Below are positions 11,297-20,869 of a DNA stretch of 32,740 nt, piece by piece; the stretch's first letter is position 1; every line of letters begins with the position of its first letter. This stretch comes from Ettlia oleoabundans (Eukaryota > Chlorophyta > Chlorophyceae > Chlamydomonadales). The notes below the pieces were generated by a model. It made no database searches. It was not told where the DNA came from and was given only the letters and a program-made list of their open reading frames with translations. The position numbers and the translations under genes were made by a program. The stretch is taken from positions 1 through 32,740 of the forward strand of contig JAAMXP010004321.1 in NCBI GenBank assembly GCA_019693395.1. The letters run 5' to 3'.

Positions 11297-14200
11297 TCAC
11301 ATCCAGTCTGGCACAGCGGCCGGGCGGCTATCCTGCTGCTGCTGCTGCTCTCTGTCAGGCACCTTGCTTGGAAGGGAGCGCGTCGTGCCGTCATCCTGTG
11401 TTCCTGGAAAGACACAAGCAACGCAGCAGCAGCCGTAAGGGTGGTGTTGACGTCAGCCAGGGCGCATGACGCTGCTTCTATGATCAGATTACGAAGAATA
11501 GGCAGCAGGAAAAGCAAGCTACTGGCCTGCCAGCGGCATCGCAAGGCAAACGGTTACAAGGTTACAAGGCTGGTCTGCTGGGTGTCAGCTGCAGCAGCAA
11601 CCCACCTGCTGTGTTGCCTTGGCTGGCCTCATTCTCCTTGGCCCTGGCTGCAGCTGCGCGCTCCAATCCGCAAACCTCCTCCTGGGCTTTTCCCCCACCA
11701 TCCACTGCATCTGCTGCTGCTGGGGTTGCCTCGACCTCATCACCATACTCCTCCTCCCCCTCCGCCTCCCCATCTGCAGGCGCTCCAACAACATTGCCGG
11801 CATCCTCATCAGTTACATGTGCCACGCCCTCATACTCTTCGCTCGCCTGCTGCTCCGGCTCTGCACCATACGCTGCTCCCTGCCCTGCCTTTAGCGGCCC
11901 ACTGGCAGCGTGGCGCGTACTTGCGCTATACGGCCCGCCCTCGTCAGGACGCACAGGCGCTGGCGCCTCTGTCGCAGCTGCGGCCGCAGGCGGTTCTGCA
12001 GCTGGACCCTCATCCTCAACATCCGCATTGCCGCAGCCCCTGCTACCACCAAGGTTATCGCCACCTGTCGACTGAGCACCATTTGCTCCAGACATCGCCT
12101 GCCCAACAGCTGCGTCAACTGCCTCACTGTCAGCAGCAACTTCCTCCACACGCTCTTCGCCCTCCTTCACCTCGCCCAGCATTGGCTCTGCTGCCACCAT
12201 TACTCGTGCCGTGGCGGCGGCATCCGTCCGTGCTGCCTCCATTTCCTGCTCCTCCTCTTCTGAATCATCCACAACCACTACCTCGGGCGACACTGCTCCA
12301 CCCCGCGTAGGGACTGGGGCGGACGCAGCCTTGCTGCCGCTGCCAGGTGCTTGCCTAACTGGCACCCCCACCTCGGCCTCAGCAGCGGGGGCCGTGCCAA
12401 CTGCGGCTGCTGCTTCTGCTGCCGCTGCTGCAACCACAGCGCCCGCAGCATCTCCCTCGTCCTGCACATCTGCCATCTCATCATCTTGCTGCCCCAGTAC
12501 CTCCCACTCCTCTTCCTTTGCCTGCTGCGCTGCCACGTCAGCTGTGCCCTCTGCAATTGCCTCGAGTTCAGCCATTTGCCAATCGCCGGTAGCATGCCCC
12601 TGCTGCGGTACATTGCCAGCAACCGGCTCCCTTGCCACCTGCTGCAAAGCCACCATAGTAGCTGCAACGCACTGCTCCCGCTCCGCCGCCGGCACCGCCA
12701 TGACTGGGGTCCCCAAGGGTGCTGCAGGCGCGGTCATGGGCACGGCTCCAGCCGGGCTCAGCATAGCGCCTGGGCCCATCAATTCTTGGGTGCCTGCCAG
12801 CATCCCTGGCTGCGCCTGCGCCGGCGAGGGTGCCAGCAGGCGGCTGCCATTTGAGGCTGCCAGCTTGGCGCAGATGTCGCTGCACTGCTGGCACTGGTGC
12901 TCCATGATGGCATCAGCCTCGGCCTTGGCCTGAAACCAGCAAGGAACAGCAACGCGCAGCACAGCGCAACTCAGCACAGGGTAGAAGAACAACACCATGA
13001 TTGAATGGCATAGGCAACGAGGCGACTATGTGTGCAGAATACCACACAGGTTTTGAGCACGTGCTGAGCAACACACGGAAGAATTGGGGACGCCTGCCCA
13101 TCTAGCAGTGTTGTTGGGACTGCTCATAGCCAGTGCAGCCAACAGCACAAAACCCAGCAGGATTGGCAAGTTGTGTAGCAAATTACCAAGTCCCACCCGC
13201 ATTTCCATACCAAACTGCATCTGCTGCTCCTAGCCACGCCGCCTCACCTGTAGCAGCTGAGCAAAGGCGTCGTTGATGCGCTTGTTTGCGGCCTGGCTCC
13301 GCTGGTTGCCCAGCTGCAACACTGAAAGGCATCCATCCACCAGCAGCCGATCATTCTGCGGACAGCAGTAAAGATGAGGTGGAGCGGTGGCAGTAAGACC
13401 AGCAGCAGACTATGCTACACTCATGTGAGACAAGGTTTTGAGGCAGCAAACTCCCGGTGCTGGCTCCATCTGGACACCTAACTGACAAGCGGTGACGCAG
13501 AACATGCAGTGTTCTTCCAGCAAAGCCAGGGGTGTGTGTTGTGGGCAAGGCGTGCCTGCAAGAGGCGCTCTCTTGACTCCAACGAGGCGATGTAGTGGCG
13601 CGCCTCATCGGCAGCAGCCTGCACCTCCGCCAGCTGCCCCTCAACCGCCTCCCTGGCTCGCCGCTCTTCTGCCAGCTGGTCATGCAGCGACTCAGCCTGC
13701 GTGGAAGGGCACAGCATCAACTGCGAACTTGGCTGTTTGCTTGGCATGAGCAGGGCATGCGCGAGAGATACATATATGGGTGCAGGCGTAGGCAGAAGCA
13801 AGGCACGCAATGAAGGACTAGGGGAACCATGAGTAATCTCAAAAATCACCCCACCCCACCTGCTCCCGGGTTTGCTGCTCCGCTGATTTTGCCGCCTCCA
13901 GGTTCTTAAACAGCTCAGCAGCATGCCGCTCGACTGCCAGCCTGGCACCCTGCACCTCCTCCTTCTCCGTCCGTGCCTCAGCGGAGGCAGCTTCCGCTGC
14001 CTGCTGTGCGTACCGTGCAGCTGTCAGCTCGGCCTCCACCCGAGCAACACGCGCCTCTGCCGCCTCACGATGCGCACGCTCAAACTCAACCGCCTGGGCA
14101 GCCTGCGCAGCCTCCTGGGCCGCCGCCACTGCAGCTTTGTTGGCTGCCTCCAGATCCATCTTCAGCGACAACTCGGCCTGCCGCAGGGCTATCAGCTCCG

Positions 14201-15812
14201 TCCCAGCCTGACGCACCTCTGCCTGCAGCTCCTTGATCTGCACAACAAGCAGGTGGGCAGGCTGGCACATGCATGTTGATGGCTCAAGGCTTAGACACAC
14301 ACATACACTACTGAAACACCAACACACAACCATCGGCAGCCTTAACCCTGCGCAACTGTGGAGGTAGCTGCAGGGGCCGTGAAACTGTCATCCAAAGGAT
14401 GTTAATACAGTGCATCAGCGCAGCTCACCTCGTCCTGCGCCTTTGCCCGCGCCTCTGCCTCGTGTCGCCTGGCGTTAGCCGTCTCGTCTTTGAGCCGCTG
14501 CTCCAGGTGTTCCTGCCTGATACGTGCCGCATCCAGCTCCCTCACTAACTTCTGCAGCAGGTAAGGGGGTCAGCAGGCTGTTGGGCTGCCAGTTGGGTTG
14601 GCAGTTGGGCACATTAGCAGGTAGGGGCAACGAAGACGCCCAGGTGGAGTTCGCAGCTAGTATGTGATCAGTTATTGCCGGACGTAACAAGCAATGCTGC
14701 TGCTGAATGCTGGTGGGCTGTTCTTGCATTGGCATGAGGTTGGTGGTCAGGCAGGTGAGTATGAGTGCGTTATGATGTAGCTGCGCAGACGCCGGAAATA
14801 TAAAAGAGGATGCTGCCAAGCGACCATGCAGCACTGGTGCCTTGCCTGGTTGTTTTCCTGCAGCTTGAATAGCGCCTGGATGTCGCCGCCACCGGCACCG
14901 CCGTCGTTAGCAGCCGGCTCCTTTCTGCCAGCCACAGTGCCCACTACCACGGCAGGGGACTGTGGCGGGGCCCGGGTGCCGGAGCTAGGGGCGCCCACTG
15001 TGCCTGGGGTTGCCTTGCTGCGCTTAGTGGCAGGGCCTGCTGCAATGCTGTCCCCCGGCGCGCTGCCCGGCTTGCGCTTGGGTGTGACTAGGGTAACGGC
15101 GCCGCTTCCAACGCCAGCAGGAGCCGCTGCTGTGATGCTGGGCTGCACCGCGCTTGTGGCGGCCTCTGGAGAGCCTTCAGAGCGGCGGAGCACATACCTG
15201 TGTGACAAAAAGAGAGGAGAACAGCAAGGGATGAGGATGATTCAGTCTATTGCTGCTGAAGCACATTGAGCCCAAAACTTTTCTGCGGGATTGCAAGGGG
15301 CAAGAAGCACGTCGGAGCATTGTCTGCCCATATGGAGCAGCACTTGCTGCAGCGCGATGTGCTCACTCCATGTGGGCATCTGGTGCCTTGGGGTCAACCA
15401 CCGACAGCTGAATACGGTCTCCTGTCTTTGCTTCCGCTTCCTCTCCCTTGCCAATCCTCTGGCCATTGATGAAGGTCCCATTTGTGGAGAAATCTTGCAC
15501 TTTCCACACATCCTGCATGAGCGCACACTTGACGTGTTGTTACCAACGCAACGTCGAAATGTGGGCAACAGCAACAACGGCATGGCAGCAGCACAATGCT
15601 GGGTGCACCTTCTCTGGCACATAGGTGATGCAGCAGTGACGAGAGGAGATCTGGATCCAGTCTGCTGGCAGCTTGACAGTGTTGTCCGGCGCTCGCCCAA
15701 TCCGTGTTGGCTGCGCCGGGCTGAGTTCAAGGTCACCGCCGCCACCCACGCCGCCTGTAAACGCTTGCGACCTGGTGCTGGTTGGCACTAGCCTGAAGTT
15801 GGGGCCTGTCAT
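11297..15812 (-). CDS. FHA-domain protein with long coiled coil and acidic tail
   Basis: Exons (minus): 15812-15609, 15512-15367, 15197-14846, 14551-14429, 14237-13860, 13696-13556, 13355-13248, 12929-11606, 11403-11297; phases match throughout, giving about 960 aa. Residues ~25-115 form an FHA domain with its hallmarks: PTRIGRAPDNTVKL (Gly-Arg), ISSRHCCITYV (Ser-x-x-His) and DFSTNGTFINGQRIG (Asn-Gly). FHA domains bind phosphothreonine peptides, so it is probably a phospho-dependent adaptor. Then come a basic Pro/Ser linker with a KRKPGS patch (possible nuclear signal), about 260 residues of Ala/Glu/Gln/Arg heptads (coiled coil), and a ~440-residue acidic, Ala/Glu-rich disordered exon containing VVVVDDSEEEEQE. 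The last exon has poly-Gln. The intron at 14845 has a GC donor (CAG|gcaagg), forced by phase. The donor at 13555 is either GC or a weak downstream GT. Nuclear location is inferred. Confidence 0.85.
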
Positions 15813-16103
15813 GGCCGCAGAGTGCGCCCGATTCACAAGGGTGCGCGCCGCTGTGCAAACCTACAGTCCGCCGTCTGTTGTCAACAGCGAGCTGGGTGAT
15901 GCTGCAGCTCGGATAGCATCAGCATCAATGCCAGCTCTAAAAGCTGTGCTACAACAGCATATCCGCGACTGTGCAAAGGGCGAGAGCGGCCCTGCTATGC
16001 TGTGGCGCGCATGCGGTGCAATACTCAGTTGAGCCTCAAGCACACGGACTGCCCGTGCACTGCACAAAGGTTCGACAGTGTCCGAGCGTGCGGAAGGAGA
16101 GCG
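15813..16103. promoter_or_regulatory. Probable bidirectional promoter, FHA protein / TMX2
   Basis: 291 bp between divergent start codons. No recognisable promoter motif; inferred from spacing and head-to-head orientation. Confidence 0.4.
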
Positions 16104-18106
16104 ATGGGCTTCTTTAGCCAGAAAGCTGCTGGTGAGCTCTTGCACGCAGCTTGGTCTCCCTCACTGCCGTGGTTCCTGCCCCAGGAAAACGCAAAAGTCG
16201 CGGGCTGTGCAAAAGAAAAGCGATGGTCCAGCGCGCGATCATCATGGACTCTGCCGTCACCGCTCTGAACGGGGGGGGGATCAACCTGAAGCCTCCCTGT
16301 ATCCCTGCAGGGCGGCAGCGATTCCTGGCGCCCTACTACGTGGCCAACCTCCTGCTTATTGTGTCATATGGGCTGGCGAGGGCTTGGTTCCTGACACAGT
16401 TCCAGGACCAGAGCAACAAGAAGTACACGCGCGTCTACCAGCTGGGAGCGCTCTATGAGAAGGAGCGATATGCACTCTCCATGCTGGCTGCGGCGCTGGC
16501 TATCAAGTACTGGCGCTGGCAGAGCATCGATGCCTTCCTCTCTGACGCCCTCACCTACTCCAAGGCATGCTGGCCCAGCAATACACCACACGATGCAAGC
16601 CTTCAGGCTCCCACCAATGCTGCAGCCGGATGGTGCACAGGCAGACAGGGAGCACGCCCACCCAGGATATCGAGGGTGTGTGCCTGTCCGGCACATCTAC
16701 CAAACCACACTGTAGCAACCATTTCTTCCCCGAATGTGCAGACGCTGGTGGGACTGATGGTGTGGTACATGGATTGGCGCATCTCGCTCTACTACCTCCT
16801 CCTTTGCCTGGGTGAGTGGATGGCACGTTGCAGGGTGCAGGCCGGTGGCTGTGAGTGCGTGACACTGTAGAATTGAAGAGCCGAGCATGCACTTGGTTTG
16901 AGCTATGTGCCAGGTTGGAGGTCATGCTGGGTTGCATGCTAGCTTTGCTGCCGGGGGAGCAGGGGTGCTATCCCCGTCATGCTCTGCAATCATGGTCGGC
17001 ATCACGATCTGCTGCCAGACCCCGTGAGTCATACCTGCCATCATCATGCAGTCTCGTACCTGCTCTTCCCCCAGCCCATCTACCAAGGGGCGTCTGCACT
17101 GGAGCACTTCACACCGGCATCCTTCTACACCGAGGTTGTGGAGAAGCATTCACAGGCGGATGTGACATGGCTGGTGCGTGCCCTGAACAGCGACTGCTGG
17201 CTATTTGCGTTAACACTGCCATATTGTGCTTGGGCCACGGAGCTGCTGCTTGTCATGGTGGCACCGGCGATGGCTAAAAGAACAGTCCACTCTTCATTGC
17301 TCTCCAAATCTGGTTGCCTTCTTGACAAGTAGTGGAGCAAGAGCGGCCTTGCGGTGCCAGTCCAAATCCTGCTGTCTTGCCCTGCGCAGGTGGAGTTTTA
17401 TGCGCCCTGGGCCCCTCCCTGCATCCACCTGGAGCCGGTGGTAGCCGAGCTGTCGCTCAAGTACACCACGCAACAGCTGCGCTTCGGCAAAGTAGACGCC
17501 AGCAGGTGGGTGTTGGGGTTGGCGTACTAATTGCAGGCTGAGCAGCAGCCTTTCTAAGAGGCAGACCACATAAATAGGGCGCACTACCACGGCTCCTGGC
17601 ATCCCATGATTGCGCCCACGTGCGTTGAGCTGCTATGGGTGAGACAACACAACACCTCACTGTTGGGCTGCTTTCCTTCTCACTGGCGTGGCGGTGTGCC
17701 CACCGTGCCATTGCCTGCGCTGTGGCCTGCAGGTGGCCCCAGCTGGCCAAGCAGCACAAGGTGGCTGTGTACGGTACGCTGCCGCAGCTACCCACCTTCA
17801 TCATGTTCAAGAGTGGGAAGGAGCACAGCCGCATCCCACACGTGTATGAAGGTGGGTGGAACGTGCACTGTGTTTCCTTGCTGAATACCATAACTGTCCA
17901 GACCTCGATGGGCCTCAGGTACCAAAAAATGCCTGGAGCTTCCTGCAGATGGCACCGTGGCCGCCATTAGGAGGATCAAGAGGGAGGATATTGTCACAGC
18001 GTTTGGGCTGGATGATTATTTGGAGGACGCAAAGAAGAAGCAGAAAGCGGCGGGGGTGAGCAGCAGGGCGTCCAGCGGCGGCGGCAGCACCAAGAAGCGC
18101 CGATGA
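16104..18106 (+). CDS. TMX2: Thioredoxin-related transmembrane protein 2 (TMX2) homologue
   Basis: Exons: 16104-16131, 16311-16564, 16742-16811, 17052-17173, 17390-17505, 17733-17851, 17919-18106; phases match, giving 298 aa, very close to human TMX2 (296). The 28-nt first exon (MGFFSQKAA) was chosen because its phase joins exactly to the conserved RQRFLAPYYVANLLLIVSYG. Four hydrophobic stretches occupy the first half (VANLLLIVSYGLARAWFL; MLAAALAIKY; LVGLMVWYM; ISLYYLLLCLVSYLLF). A thioredoxin fold follows: VTWLVEFYAPWAPPCIHLEP, then RFGKVDASR and LPTFIMFKSGKE with the cis-Pro. The active site is APPC, keeping only the second Cys, like SNDC in animal TMX2, so it is unlikely to be a full oxidoreductase. 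A lysine/arginine-rich C-terminus (ending KKRR) resembles ER-retention tails. The intron at 16565 has a GC donor (AAG|gcatgc). Probably an ER membrane protein. Confidence 0.92.
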
Positions 18107-18476
18107 TCAGCGCTTCCTTGTTTTGACCGTTTTCAAGTGCAGTTCTCCTTGTTCCAAGTGAATGACTCACTAGCTTCATCTTGCAAGGCCCGGTGCGCAG
18201 CAGGGAGAGCAGCAGGTGGTGATGTGGGCTCGATTTGGCCATCGGATGCTGCAGGGATTTATGCTGTCATTGCTACTGCAACCTTATTTCGTACATAGCA
18301 GTCCACCGATTGCAGCGAGCCAAGGGCTCCCAGCGAACCCGCGCGCCGCGCCCAACCTGCAGCAGACACCAGCCTGCACGCCATTGCTCCTGCACCATCG
18401 TAACCAACCATTGAGGGAGCCTGCGACTGTGCCGCTCCGCCACTGTCAGGCGAAACTGTAGTAGTCGGCCCCAGCC
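18107..18476. other. Tandem intergenic region upstream of the CBM20 gene
   Basis: 370 bp between the TMX2 stop and the next ATG on the same strand. It must hold the TMX2 3' UTR and the promoter of the next gene. I find no TGTAA, RNA gene or repeat in it. Confidence 0.4.
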
Positions 18477-20869
18477 ATGTTGTCAGCATGCGTCCCGCTC
18501 TCGCTCAAGCAGCCCTCTGCGGCGATGTTCGACCGATGGGTGGTCCCAAAAACGAGCTTTGTGGCTTGTAAGTGGGTCCAGATGAGCTTGCGACCCCCTG
18601 CTTGCTACTCAGAGCCCGTGTAGCGGCCTGCTGCCCTTCTGCTGTGGCAGCATACCCCATACCCCTGCACTGCAAGGTGTTGGAGTCTATCTAGGAGCGC
18701 GTGCGGCATACCCAGCTCCACATGCTTTATGATGTATGCCTTGTACAATTTGTGCAGGTGCCAAAGTTGTGCGTCGGCAGAAGAGCAGGCATAAGAGCGG
18801 GCAGGCAAGCATGGCTGCGGCTCCAGATGTTGCCTCGAGCCAGCCAAGCAGCCGTGGGCTTTTGTTACCCTTCTTGAGCATGTTACTGCCCTCAATCCGG
18901 AATCTCGAGCAAATCATTTCTGTTTCTATCGCTCTGCTGCACTGCACGTAGTACCTGCTGTGCTCTCCCCCTTATATGACACAGCGGGATGCCTTTGCAT
19001 CCTTTCCATATTGTTGTTGATACAGCACCTGCTCGTCCTCCCGCCATTATGCAGTGTCACGTGGTCAGCTGGCAAACGACTGAGGTCTTGCCCCACAAAA
19101 GCTCTTCTGTGAAAGGCAGCGCACCCACTGCCAGGATCACATTCAAGACCCAGCGTCGACTGCAATACGGGCAGGTGCTGAAACTGGTGGGCAGCCACAA
19201 GGGGATGGGCAGATGGGACGCCAGCAAGGCCCCAGGTGCGGCAACCGCCGGCTGACCCCACTGCTTGCTTGCAGTCCCTGCGTGTGCTAGCACATTTGCC
19301 AACATGCTTGCTGCCCGTTTATTGCTGACAGCACAGTGCATCCATGTCCAGCATGCGTCAGGTTCCTGTACACTAAACGTTCTCAGTGACATTACCTTTG
19401 TATGCTTTACCAAAGCGGTTAGCCACCTGCGGTTCGCTGCGTACCATGTTTCGTAGCCATGACTTGGACCAAGGGCGACTACTGGGTTCTCACACTGGAC
19501 CTGCCAGCGGGGGAGCATGAGTTCAAAGTGATTGTGGTGCACAGCAACGGCGACGGCGGAGACTGGGAGCCAGGCCCCAACCGGGTTCTGCAGGTAAGCT
19601 TGCACTTGACCAAGTGCACCTTTGTGTGCCCTGGCAGGCAGTTTCACCATTAATACGATGCTCATGTCGCATCATTGCTGTTGAAAGGCAGGGCCTGCGC
19701 ATCAGTTTCAAGCTTGCTGATTGCCATCCCACACTTGCTAGGTGACAGTCTCTGGCAAATCTGTTTTGATATAGGTTCCTGAGGCAGAGGCTGCAGTGCA
19801 AGGCACCTTCACAGTCATGTGGGATTGGGGCAATCCCAAGGTGGGTGCCATTGGCTCCAGAGCACCGTTCATGCCTGCCGCATCATGCCCATGGCCCGCC
19901 CACTGGCATTCTTCCCTCTCCTTCGCTGCACGCGGGTTGCCAAAGTAATGTTGCACGGCCATTTTCTGTGGGTTGCAGGCCAGGACCAGTAACATCCCCG
20001 CTTTCATCGTGACCTGCTGCTCAACCGCATAGGTTTACGCGCTGCCGCCTTGTTGCTAAGCTACGCTGTGCTGTGCCATGCTTCAGGTCATGCCTGAGGA
20101 GGAGCATGAGCTGGAGGAGCTGAAGCAGCTGATGGAGGCTCTGGAGCAGGGCTGGGAAGCGGGAACCAGCACGCTCCTGCATCCAGCCACCGCCAAGCCA
20201 CCGCCAGCAGAACAGAAGGAGAACACGATGCCCGCCTTGCAACAGGTTGAGGCTGCCAACAAGCCATTGCAGGCTGCTGAACCGCTTCATCATGTGGCTA
20301 GCTTGCAGTCACATGACGCACAGCAGCTGAGCGAGCTGCTCGAGGCTGAGCGGGCGGCTAGGCGGGCCGCTGAGGCAGAACGCGATGAGCTGCTGCGGCA
20401 GGCGAAGAACAGCGCTGCGGAGGCGGCTGTGCTGGTGCGCAACAGCGCCAAGCTGCGGGCAGAGTTTGATCAGCTGTCGCAGGAGCTTGGCGACGTGCAG
20501 GACCTGCGGGCACAGCTGCAGGCAGAAAGGGACCGGCTGGCGGCGGAGCTGCATGCATCACCAGAGCAGCGAGCGGTGCTGCAGCGTGAGCGGGATGCCC
20601 TGGCAGAGCAGGTATGGCTTGAAGGGGAGCAGCGTGCGCAGCGGCAGCCGGAGAAGGAGATGCTGGAGGCCCGAGTGAGGGGCGCAGAGGAGCAGGTAAT
20701 GCAGCTACAGCAGGAGCGCGATGCCCTGGCCAACCAGCTGGTAGTTGCCAGGGAGCAGCTGGCGGCGACGGAGCGCGAGGCGCGGCGTTGGGAGGAGGAG
20801 GTGCGCCAAGCGGGGCGGCACCACCAAGTGCTGAAGAGTGTGGGCCTGCTCCTGGCCACCATGGACTGA
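18477..20869 (+). CDS. CBM20 starch-binding protein with C-terminal coiled coil (SAGA-like)
   Basis: Exons: 18477-18567, 18758-~18853, ~19116-19235, 19457-19593, 19775-19840, 20087-20869; about 430 aa. The join between exons 2 and 3 is uncertain: donor 18854 with acceptor 19115 fits phase 1, but exon 2 could run to 18948 and exon 3 could begin as early as 19031. The first ~60 residues lack acidic residues nearly completely and are rich in Ser, Ala, Lys and Arg, like a chloroplast transit peptide. A CBM20 domain follows: ARITFKTQRRLQYGQVLKLV, GSHKGMGRWDASKAP, MTWTKGDYWVLTLDLP, EHEFKVIVV, GDWEPGPNRVLQV, with the glucan-binding Trp and WEPGPNR signature. The last exon is an uninterrupted ~200-residue coiled coil with repeated QRERDALAEQ-type units. 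Same order as Chlamydomonas SAGA1/SAGA2, which shape the pyrenoid starch sheath, but much shorter. PTST-like starch proteins are the alternative. Confidence 0.85.

Noticed and set aside
12211..12933. 240-codon plus-strand frame, and a 289-codon frame at 11441-12310
   Set aside because: Both are antisense to the 1.3-kb acidic exon of the FHA gene; their Ala/Ser/Pro/Leu bias is the mirror of its Ala/Glu codons.
16151..16870. 239-codon plus-strand frame read as one uninterrupted coding exon
   Set aside because: It contains true TMX2 exons but also reads through the intron at 16565-16741 and the end of intron 1. TMX2 alignment requires removing the intron, and the leading 50 residues are not conserved.
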